Positions 1-5,768 of a DNA stretch of 5,975 nucleotides are shown in pieces. Below the pieces are notes generated by a model. That model saw nothing but the letters and a program-made list of their open reading frames with translations, was not told the origin of the DNA and did no database searches. This stretch comes from Promethearchaeota archaeon (GTDB taxonomy: Archaea > Asgardarchaeota > Lokiarchaeia > Sigynarchaeales > SOKP01). The stretch spans positions 1 to 5,975 of the forward strand of contig JAEOTJ010000314.1 in the NCBI GenBank assembly GCA_016839905.1. The letters are read 5' to 3'. The position numbers and the translations under genes were made by a program. The stretch's first letter is position 1, and each line of letters opens with the position of its first letter.

Positions 1-95
1 AAATGGATAAATTAAAAATACTAGGAGAGCGTGCTGAAATTCTTGCCGCGGGATTAGATAAATTGTTAGAAGGAAAAAAAGTTTCAATGATCTGA
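1..95 (+). CDS. 3' end of an unidentified gene (partial, runs off the left edge)
   Basis: The reading frame through position 3 is open from the left edge to a TGA stop at 93-95, giving 30 visible codons. The peptide is charged and probably helical, rich in Leu, Lys, Glu and Ala, and ends in KKVSMI. An ATG lies at position 3, so a free-standing 30-residue peptide is formally possible. A C-terminal tail of a longer protein is more likely because nothing closes the frame upstream. No family can be recognised from this fragment. It converges on the PAP2 gene, with only 24 bp between the two stop codons. Confidence 0.5.
   Translation, partial: MDKLKILGERAEILAAGLDKLLEGKKVSMI
74..80 (-). terminator. 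Possible U-tract terminator of the PAP2 gene
   Basis: An A7 run on the plus strand reads as T7 on the minus strand, about 40 bp beyond the PAP2 stop codon and inside the 3' end of the converging gene. Together with the T7 run at 126-132 it would give each convergent transcript a stop tract inside its neighbour. A7 runs are common in this AT-rich sequence, so the call is weak. Confidence 0.25.
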
Positions 96-132
96 AACGA
101 ATTTATTCGTTAAGGAATTTTATTCTTTTTTT
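96..132 (+). terminator. Probable terminator of the left-edge gene: inverted repeat plus T7 tract
   Basis: Directly after the TGA stop there is a perfect 7-bp inverted repeat, AACGAAT and ATTCGTT, at 96-111 with a 2-base spacer. A run of seven T lies at 126-132, just inside the 3' end of the converging gene. Archaeal RNA polymerase terminates mainly at T-rich tracts, so the T7 run is the stronger signal. A hairpin with a 2-base loop would have to open one or two pairs to fold. Predicted from sequence only. Confidence 0.35.
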
Positions 133-836
133 CTGTTTCTTATTTCTTCTTGAATGATTTTAAAAAAAGCAGAAAATATTATGAAACCAAAAATCCCAGT
201 ACATAATATAATATACCATTCTTCATTAAATAACATTAGATTTATCTGCTGGTAATAAATCTCGTTAAATGCAAATTGTTCAAGAAATAAAAGGATTGAT
301 AGAAACAAGGGACCATATAAAAATATTGTTAAAAAAAAACCTAAAATCCCAAGAAAAAATCCGAAAATTACATCACTAGGATAATGGACTCCAAGGTGCA
401 TTCTAGAAAAAGAAACTAAAATAGCAATAATCAATAATATAAGGGCTATTAAAACTGAATTGAATAAATATCCAAATATTAATGCTTGAGAAGTAACATT
501 ATATACATGCCAAGAAGGAAAACTTTTTGATCTCTGATCTCGCTCTAATGCTTTAATTTCTTTCATTGTTTCATAGGGTCTTGAACGGTTAAAATTTTGC
601 TTAATTAGATAAATTAAAAGCACACCATTAAAGAAAGTCATGCCAATATAGATGAAAAATATTCGGTCATACCAAATAAATAAAAAAAAAGCTATTAAAA
701 AAAACCAGGTTGTCTCTCTACCGAAAAAAGATATAAATTTTGAAAAATATATGAATGGTTTTCCTCCGACTCCGTTGCACTTTATAATGATTTTTTTATC
801 CCAATTCTCAATCTTATTTAGGAATCTGTTTATCAT
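120..836 (-). CDS. PAP2-superfamily membrane phosphatase (polyprenyl or lipid phosphate phosphatase type)
   Basis: A 238-residue integral membrane protein with all three signature motifs of the PAP2/type 2 phosphatidic acid phosphatase superfamily. Motif C1 is K79-x6-R86-P87. Motif C2 is PSWH at 107-110, where the family normally has PSGH. Motif C3 is S144-R145-x5-H151-x3-D155. The family removes phosphate from lipid phosphates or isoprenoid diphosphates, with the C3 histidine as nucleophile and the C2 histidine as acid. Hydrophobic segments lie near 41-56, 59-78, 116-143 (probably two), 156-187 (probably two) and 207-225, consistent with the usual bundle of about six helices. Substrate cannot be read from sequence; recycling of a polyprenyl carrier or turnover of archaeal lipid phosphates are candidates. 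The ATG at 834-836 lies inside the end of the upstream PHP gene (23-bp overlap), so the two are probably co-transcribed. No clear Shine-Dalgarno is seen. Confidence 0.9.
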   Translation of the reverse strand: MINRFLNKIENWDKKIIIKCNGVGGKPFIYFSKFISFFGRETTWFFLIAFFLFIWYDRIFFIYIGMTFFNGVLLIYLIKQNFNRSRPYETMKEIKALERDQRSKSFPSWHVYNVTSQALIFGYLFNSVLIALILLIIAILVSFSRMHLGVHYPSDVIFGFFLGILGFFLTIFLYGPLFLSILLFLEQFAFNEIYYQQINLMLFNEEWYIILCTGIFGFIIFSAFFKIIQEEIRNRKKE

Positions 837-1647
837 AGTTTATTAATGGTGTTTTTTCAATTCTTTTTAGATATTTATACGCTTTTTTAACCTTTCCTAT
901 TCTAGTTTTAAAATAATTAATTGAATGACTATCAGATCCAACAAATATTTGAGCACCTTCCCTCTTTAATTGAGTAATTATATTCTTAGAAGGGAATGCA
1001 TGCCCTATCGGGAACTTAGGACCAGATAAATTATATTCAATTTTAATATTATTTTTTATACATAACCTACCTAACTGTAAAATTCGCTCGTCCGAAGTAT
1101 CACAATCATTAGTAGGCTTTATATCCGACTTGTTGATATAACGAAAAATTGTATTAATATGACAAACATTTTCAAATATTCTCGATTTAATCATGGCTTC
1201 CATTAATGTAAAATAATCCTCAATAATTTGTTTTATCGATTTTTTTTTCAGTAATTCTAATAATTTTTCTCTTGTTGTGAAAGGATAACCATAGTCTGTC
1301 TCGTGAACAGTACCCGCTATAAAATCAAATTGTTTACCATACTCATCCATGAATTCCCGTAATTCCCCCTCCATATCTCGATAGTAGTCTACTTCAAGCC
1401 CGCTTAGCACAAAATCATAATTATCTTTTACCTTATCAATTTCTTCTAAATATTGTTCTGTCTTTCCCCCAAAAAATGGATAATTCTTATCATTTTCTAT
1501 ATAATAAAGCTCGTAATGATCAAGAAAGCATACATTTATTCTATTTTTTTCTGCAATTTTAACATAATTCTCAAAAGTAGGTCCAAATTCCACGATATCA
1601 TGGCTCCATTTAGTATGAACATGATAATCTGTATATTTAAACTTCAT
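814..1647 (-). CDS. PHP-domain phosphatase, similar to PHP-type histidinol-phosphatase
   Basis: A 277-residue soluble protein with the full set of PHP-domain metal-ligand motifs: H9-x-H11 in DYHVHT, then H16/D17, H44 in FLDH, E85 in SGLEVD, H115 in GTVHETD, H163 in VCHIN, and D239-x-H241 in VGSDSH. The segment IEYNLSGP (203-210), followed by a conserved-looking PIGHAFPS, matches the IE-N-SG and Y-PS pattern typical of the HisK/HisJ branch, and the length fits that branch. Such enzymes hydrolyse L-histidinol phosphate to L-histidinol in histidine biosynthesis, in the cytoplasm, with a metal cluster. No other his gene is in the window, so a phosphoesterase with another substrate is a real alternative. 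The ATG at 1645-1647 is the first in frame and faces the divergent promoter region. The gene leads a probable two-gene operon with the PAP2 phosphatase. Confidence 0.85.
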   Translation of the reverse strand: MKFKYTDYHVHTKWSHDIVEFGPTFENYVKIAEKNRINVCFLDHYELYYIENDKNYPFFGGKTEQYLEEIDKVKDNYDFVLSGLEVDYYRDMEGELREFMDEYGKQFDFIAGTVHETDYGYPFTTREKLLELLKKKSIKQIIEDYFTLMEAMIKSRIFENVCHINTIFRYINKSDIKPTNDCDTSDERILQLGRLCIKNNIKIEYNLSGPKFPIGHAFPSKNIITQLKREGAQIFVGSDSHSINYFKTRIGKVKKAYKYLKRIEKTPLINYDKQIPK

Positions 1648-1743
1648 AGATTAACTATCTTAATAATTAATGAATAATATTAAAGATTCAGATATAAAAT
1701 ATATAATATAAGATTTATTAAGGTTTGAATTGAGATTTATACC
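1648..1743. promoter_or_regulatory. Divergent promoter region between the PHP/PAP2 pair and the M28 peptidase gene
   Basis: This 96-bp spacer is almost entirely A and T. For the peptidase gene, TATAAAATA at 1693-1701 is a good archaeal TATA box, predicting a start about 25 bp downstream (near 1725) and a leader of roughly 20 bases. For the minus-strand operon, the overlapping block reads TTTATAT (1692-1698), giving a start near 1667 and a leader of similar length. TTTAATATTA (1675-1684) is a closer alternative that would give a nearly leaderless transcript. No strong Shine-Dalgarno precedes either gene. If both TATA calls are right, the two promoters share one AT block and may compete for TBP. 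Predicted from sequence only. Confidence 0.45.
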
Positions 1744-3009
1744 ATGACTTATAAGATTAATGAAGAATTAAAAGATTACATGTTTGAGTTCATTGAAGAT
1801 ATCTGTGAGAAAATTGGTCCACGCGCATCAGGATCAGAACCAGAAAGAAAGGCAGGTGATAAAATTGAAGAGATTTTCAAGGAATTCTGTGATGAGACTA
1901 AGCAAGAAGAATTTACTCTGAGTCCAAGAGCATTTCTGGGGTGTATTAGATTTGATGTCATCTTAATAATGATTGGTGTATTGATTTATTGGATATCACT
2001 TTTAATAGATTTGGGATACATTCCCCTTGATTATAATGTTCATTTGATAATAATGTTAATCGGAATGATTATTGTCTTATTTGCCAGTATAACACTTATC
2101 TTAGAAGTAGTAAGATATAAAGAGGCCATTGATTTCTTATTTCCAAAAAAAAAATCAAATAATATAATTGGAATAATTAATCCCAAAGAGGAAGTCAAGA
2201 ATACTATCATTTTTTCTGGACATCATGATAGTGCTTTTGAATTTAACTTTTTTAAATGGTTTAAAACATGGGGAGTTGTACTAATTTTTATAGGACTTGT
2301 ATTAGTTTTTATTATAACTGTATTTACCTCATTAAAATTTTTATTCCTATTACTATCAATAGAATTGCCAATATTTCAAAGACAAGGAATAATGTTCTTT
2401 TTTTATTTACCTATCGCTGTTCTTTTCTTGTTTTTCATCAAAAAAAGTGCAGTACAAGGTGCTTTTGATAATTTAACTGCTGTGGCAATAATTCTCGGGA
2501 TTGGAAAATATTTATCTGATCATCGAAATGATAAGAATATTTTTCCTAAACATACGAGAGTAAAATTGATTTCATTTGGAAGTGAGGAAGCTGGATTAAG
2601 GGGCTCAAAAAGATATGTTCAAGCTCATCTAGACGAACTAAAAACAAATCAACCTATCATTATCAACATGGACAGCGTTGCTAAAAAAGATAAAATCGTT
2701 TTTGTTAAAAACGAACCATTCACAAGTACTAAACATGATAAAGAACTAAATGATAAGCTTCGAAGCATCGCTCAAGATTTAAATATAAAATCAAAAACAG
2801 GACCAGTTCCTTTTGGAGGTACTGATGCTGTACATTTTACCAAGAATAACATTCGAGCGACATCAATATTAGGATTCCCTCTCACATTCAAACTTCCTTA
2901 TTACTACCATACCAGCAAGGATACTCCAGAAGTAGTAGAAAAAGATGCTTTGGGTCAAGTTGTAGAGATCTGCTTGAATTACTTGATGTACCTTGATAAC
3001 TTAAAATAG
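1744..3009 (+). CDS. Membrane-embedded M28-family zinc peptidase (aminopeptidase type)
   Basis: A 421-residue protein with a complete M28 di-zinc active site: H160-x-D162 in SGHHDS, bridging D242 in GAFDN, general base E281 and ligand E282 in SFGSEEAGLRGS, D310 in NMDS, and H389 in YYYHTSKDTPE. GGTDAVHF (358-365) matches the conserved D-x2-H-x-F region before the last ligand. The start, IGPRASGSEPERKAGDKI (24-41), is the usual M28 opening helix. Family members are mostly aminopeptidases. Unusually, hydrophobic segments interrupt the domain twice: about 70-91 plus 99-121, and about 175-205 plus 216-233. The second pair sits between H160 and D242, normally a short connection. Lysine and arginine at 125-137 and at 233-234 suggest both hairpins return to the cytoplasm, placing the active site there. 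The ATG follows a TATA box at suitable distance. The gene is a single unit, convergent with the roadblock gene 26 bp away. The fold is secure; substrate and topology are inferred. Confidence 0.88.
   Translation: MTYKINEELKDYMFEFIEDICEKIGPRASGSEPERKAGDKIEEIFKEFCDETKQEEFTLSPRAFLGCIRFDVILIMIGVLIYWISLLIDLGYIPLDYNVHLIIMLIGMIIVLFASITLILEVVRYKEAIDFLFPKKKSNNIIGIINPKEEVKNTIIFSGHHDSAFEFNFFKWFKTWGVVLIFIGLVLVFIITVFTSLKFLFLLLSIELPIFQRQGIMFFFYLPIAVLFLFFIKKSAVQGAFDNLTAVAIILGIGKYLSDHRNDKNIFPKHTRVKLISFGSEEAGLRGSKRYVQAHLDELKTNQPIIINMDSVAKKDKIVFVKNEPFTSTKHDKELNDKLRSIAQDLNIKSKTGPVPFGGTDAVHFTKNNIRATSILGFPLTFKLPYYYHTSKDTPEVVEKDALGQVVEICLNYLMYLDNLK
2145..2154 (+). repeat. A10 homopolymer inside the M28 peptidase gene
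   Basis: Ten consecutive A bases encode the end of Pro134 and Lys135-Lys137, just after the first membrane hairpin and before the catalytic residues. Loss or gain of one A leads to a stop codon within about five codons. Runs this long can cause slippage by polymerase or sequencing error. The frame is intact as given. Confidence 0.6.
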
Positions 3010-3035
3010 CTTCCATTTATTCAAATTATTAAGAT

Positions 3036-3422
3036 TTAATAGATGTCAGAGATTTTTTTAACATAATCTTCTAACTCGTTCATTATAGTTCCATTTATCG
3101 AATGTTTTTCGAGAAAAATTGTCAATAATGCTTTTTCACCACAATTAATAATAATTATTGTTTTATCATATAACTCCGTGATGATTTTTCTAATTTCTTT
3201 ACCATCAATAGTTTTCTCAAGTTCCTCAGCGCTTTTCATAACCGATGCATTCATTGCAGCAAATAATTTTCCATCAAAATCTTTTCCAAGGTTTTCAGAG
3301 ATGAGGTCGCCCTCTCGATTAGATAAAGCAACTCCATATAAATTACACTTTTCTTTCATTTCATTTAAAATTAATCGTATTTTTTCAAAACTCCTTGTCT
3401 GCTGAGGATTAATATTGTTCAT
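3036..3422 (-). CDS. Roadblock/LC7-domain protein
   Basis: A small soluble protein of 128 residues that is almost all one roadblock/LC7 domain. Helix 1 (about 10-26) is followed by the hairpin YGVALSNREGDLISENLG (29-46), the long central helix with KLFAAMNASVMKSAEEL (52-68), then strands ITELYDKTIIIINCG (81-95) and ALLTIFLEKHS (98-108), and a C-terminal helix (110-125). This strand/helix order and the G-x-L-I-S turn are typical of the family. Known members dimerise and act as scaffolds or regulators of small GTPases: MglB for MglA, Ragulator subunits for Rag, and the dynein light chain. It lies 29 bp behind the VWA gene on the same strand with no obvious promoter of its own, so it is probably the second gene of that operon. 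A Rab-like GTPase is divergent to the operon and is an attractive partner, but partnership is inferred. The ATG at 3420-3422 is the only sensible start; no Shine-Dalgarno is seen. Confidence 0.85.
   Translation of the reverse strand: MNNINPQQTRSFEKIRLILNEMKEKCNLYGVALSNREGDLISENLGKDFDGKLFAAMNASVMKSAEELEKTIDGKEIRKIITELYDKTIIIINCGEKALLTIFLEKHSINGTIMNELEDYVKKISDIY
3053..3059 (+). terminator. Possible T-tract terminator of the M28 peptidase gene
   Basis: A T7 run lies 44 bp past the peptidase stop codon, inside the 3' end of the converging roadblock gene. Archaeal termination on T-rich tracts makes it plausible. No comparable tract was found for the opposite transcript close to 3036. Confidence 0.25.
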
Positions 3423-3451
3423 TTCTATTATATTAAAAATTAATTAGGCTA

Positions 3452-5113
3452 TTATTTATTTTCTCTTTTTTTCTTTAATTTCAATTCCTTTTGTTCTTGG
3501 GAAATTCGAGCCCTCATTTGTCCTTTAGCAGCCATGAAACTCGCAGCAGGTGCTTGTTCCCTTTGCTTTTTTTCCATTTCTATTTCTTCCAATTCATCTT
3601 CTATATATTCCATACCCTTTGAGAAAGATTTTGGAGCAGCTCCAACTTTTTTAAGCCTTTTTAATTCACCCATCAACTCAGACTTAAGCCCAACTAAACT
3701 TTCCTGAGACTCTTTCGCATTTCCCGCATAATAACTGGTTCCTGATTGTTGAATATTCATCATTACATTTAACTCTTGATTGTATTTCGATTTAAACTCT
3801 TTCTCATCATTAGTAATTTCCACTTTATCATTTATTACTCGTAATTTCCTTCGTCCGGCTTTATCCATATATTCCACTTGAAGTTGAACGGGAATTTCTT
3901 CTTTCTCTTGTTCTCCTAATCCTTTTGGAGACTCTAATTCGACATATAATTCTCTATCTTGAGTGACTGCCCCTAGATTTATCTCTGATCCAGCCACACT
4001 CTTAGAACTAAAAGCACCGGTGACATTTTTAATACTCATATATTTTGGAATTATTATTTTTACTTTAACATCTTTTCCAATATAATTTGTTTGTCGTAAT
4101 TCTGTAAAAATAGCCTCCATTTCATCACTGGAGATTAAAAAAAGCTTTCCACCAGTGCTATCTGTTATTTTTCCTAATGTTTGTAAGCCCATCTCATTAT
4201 TATCTCCAGAAGCAGAAACTCCTACCACATCAACGATGATATTACTTTGATTGCATAAGTCAGCCATTCTTTCATAAAACTTCTCTGCACTAGCTGTTGT
4301 ACCTGATAGATTTCCGATGCCTTGGTTTGCCAAACCATCTGTTAATAATGTAATTCTACCAGATTCTTTCATTTGAAATAAATCAAAAGTACTTATTGCA
4401 AAAAATAATGCTGGACCTAAAGCTGTCATATCTATAGACCTAAGATTTTCAACTTTCCTTACCCATCCATCCGCAAATTCCCCTATAGATCCTGGCAAAA
4501 TATCGGTCTTAATAGATTTTTGCAATTCCTCTTTCATTTTTTCAACAGAAAATAGTAAATCCCCTCCAAATCTTATAGGGTCCTCATCATATCTCATATA
4601 ATAATAGACTGTGCTTTCAAACGCGATTAATATAAACCTTGTTGCAGGAGAATTTATTTTAAAATCCTTAATTGTTTGAACCAAGGACTTCTTTACGGCT
4701 TCAATCTTAGCCCCGCTCATACTTCCAGAGATGTCTATTACGGATATATATAATTCCCCTTCTGCAGCACTAACCTTCGTTATTTCCTCATCCTTTTCCG
4801 GATCTTTTAGTTCAATATCTTCAATTATGAAATCTACATCATCTGGTAACGTTTCTGATATTGTTTGCTTATCAATAACATTTATTGTGCGACAAAATTT
4901 ACACTGAAAATGAGTCCCTATTTTAGGATCTTCTTGAATTATATTAATATCAGTAAGAACTGCACCACATTCACTACATTTAATCGGTTCCGTAGTTACC
5001 TTCTTTTTTGCTTTCGTAATTAAACCTTTTAAGCCAATTGAATATATATAAGGATATAATTCCGATTTTTCTGGTTTTTTATCCAAGAATTTATCAAAGG
5101 ATCTTTTAAACAT
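3452..5113 (-). CDS. Zinc-ribbon/VWA-domain protein with beta-rich and helical C-terminal parts (Sec23/24-like domain order)
   Basis: A 553-residue soluble protein numbered from the ATG at 5111-5113. A short basic N-terminus is followed by a four-cysteine zinc ribbon: C46-x2-C49, then C71-x2-C74. An acidic linker (about 85-113) leads to a von Willebrand A domain (about 120-342) with a complete metal site: D127-x-S129-x-S131 in DISGSMSG, T230 in DMTALGPAL, and D259 in LLTDGLANQG. A strand-rich region follows (about 347-432), then a mostly helical region (about 437-520) with a charged, possibly coiled-coil segment, and a basic tail. No membrane segment or signal peptide is seen, so it is probably cytoplasmic. 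VWA domains mediate metal-dependent protein contacts. The order zinc ribbon, VWA, beta domain, helices resembles Sec23/Sec24 without the gelsolin part, but ordinary prokaryotic VWA proteins can look similar. An in-frame GTG at 5120-5122 would add three residues. The ATG is preferred because GTGA lies 6-9 bases before it as a partial Shine-Dalgarno. Probably an operon with the roadblock gene. Confidence 0.85.
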   Translation of the reverse strand: MFKRSFDKFLDKKPEKSELYPYIYSIGLKGLITKAKKKVTTEPIKCSECGAVLTDINIIQEDPKIGTHFQCKFCRTINVIDKQTISETLPDDVDFIIEDIELKDPEKDEEITKVSAAEGELYISVIDISGSMSGAKIEAVKKSLVQTIKDFKINSPATRFILIAFESTVYYYMRYDEDPIRFGGDLLFSVEKMKEELQKSIKTDILPGSIGEFADGWVRKVENLRSIDMTALGPALFFAISTFDLFQMKESGRITLLTDGLANQGIGNLSGTTASAEKFYERMADLCNQSNIIVDVVGVSASGDNNEMGLQTLGKITDSTGGKLFLISSDEMEAIFTELRQTNYIGKDVKVKIIIPKYMSIKNVTGAFSSKSVAGSEINLGAVTQDRELYVELESPKGLGEQEKEEIPVQLQVEYMDKAGRRKLRVINDKVEITNDEKEFKSKYNQELNVMMNIQQSGTSYYAGNAKESQESLVGLKSELMGELKRLKKVGAAPKSFSKGMEYIEDELEEIEMEKKQREQAPAASFMAAKGQMRARISQEQKELKLKKKRENK

Positions 5114-5234
5114 CACTTTCACTTTAAAATATATGCATAAGTATAAGAATAAATTGATTTTTATTATAAATAATATATATAGAATTTAAAAGTTTAATTA
5201 TTCAAACATATTTCCAGAAGAGTGTTAAAAAACA
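5114..5234. promoter_or_regulatory. Divergent promoter region between the VWA/roadblock operon and the GTPase gene
   Basis: This spacer of about 120 bp is AT-rich. For the GTPase gene, TATATATA at 5174-5181 or TTTAAA at 5185-5190 could be the TATA box, predicting starts near 5205-5214 and a leader of 20-30 bases. AGAAGAGTG at 5216-5224 is a degenerate match to a Shine-Dalgarno ending ten bases before the ATG. For the minus-strand operon, TTTATAATA (5162-5170 read in reverse) lies about 50 bp from the ATG, giving a leader of roughly 25 bases. Which boxes are used cannot be decided from sequence. The shared spacer would allow coordinated expression of the GTPase and its putative regulators. Confidence 0.45.
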
Positions 5235-5768
5235 ATGTATGACGCGTTGTTTAAAGTGGTTATCTTCGGCGATGGGGGTGTAGGAAAAACAGCTCTAGTC
5301 AATAGATATCTTACTGGATTATTTAATATGGAATATAAAATCACTGTAGGTGTGGATTTTCATTCAAAAAATTTAGAAATTGAAGGACAAAAAGTAAAAT
5401 TACAAATATGGGATTTTGCTGGAGAAAATCAATTTAGATTTCTTTTTCCTACTTATGTTAAAGGAGCATCAGGGGGCATCTTTATGTATGACATTACAAG
5501 ACCTTCAAGTTTAGATAGTATCGCAGAATGGCTTACTGTTATAAAAGGAAACAATATAAACAGCGAACATGACTTTCCCATTATTATTATAGGAGGTAAG
5601 GTAGATCTTCAAAATGAGAGATTAGTATCTATTGAAGATTCTTTTAAAGTGGCAAAAGAACATCATTTATTAGATCCAATCGAATGCTCAGCTAAAAATG
5701 GTCAAAATATAGAAAAGATTTTTCATATTATTACTTTTGAAATGATGAAAATAGCAAATCTACTTTAA
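5235..5768 (+). CDS. Rab-like small GTPase (Ras superfamily, Asgard type)
   Basis: A 177-residue single-domain GTPase of normal Ras/Rab size. The P-loop is GDGGVGKT at 12-19. Switch I has T37 in TVGVDF (37-42), close to the Rab signature IGVDF. Switch II is WDFAGEN at 59-65, where the family has WDTAGQE, so the catalytic Gln position is E64. G4 is GKVD at 121-124, with Gly in place of the usual Asn or Thr but the guanine-reading D124 kept. G5 is SAK at 152-154. It should bind GTP/GDP and act as a switch. The C-terminus (MKIANLL) has no cysteine, so eukaryote-style prenylation is not possible; membrane attachment, if any, must be by other means. It is divergent from an operon with a roadblock protein, a fold known to regulate small GTPases, and a VWA protein. 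Rab-like is by sequence flavour; the exact subfamily and process are unknown. Confidence 0.92.
   Translation: MYDALFKVVIFGDGGVGKTALVNRYLTGLFNMEYKITVGVDFHSKNLEIEGQKVKLQIWDFAGENQFRFLFPTYVKGASGGIFMYDITRPSSLDSIAEWLTVIKGNNINSEHDFPIIIIGGKVDLQNERLVSIEDSFKVAKEHHLLDPIECSAKNGQNIEKIFHIITFEMMKIANLL

Noticed and set aside
652..846. Plus-strand 64-codon open frame opposite the PAP2 gene
   Set aside because: It is antisense to a gene with clear family motifs, and its Lys/Phe-rich composition only mirrors the AT-rich complementary strand.
1453..1677. Plus-strand 74-codon open frame opposite the PHP gene
   Set aside because: It lies antisense to the conserved PHP N-terminus, with low-complexity Ile/Phe-rich content and no recognisable domain.
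3178..3405. Plus-strand 75-codon open frame opposite the roadblock gene
   Set aside because: It is a shadow of the roadblock coding sequence. The minus-strand product has a clear fold and operon context; this one has neither.
5120..5122. GTG as the start codon of the VWA gene
   Set aside because: It cannot be excluded, but an ATG lies three codons downstream with a GTGA motif at proper spacing, and ATG is far more usual. The difference is only three residues.
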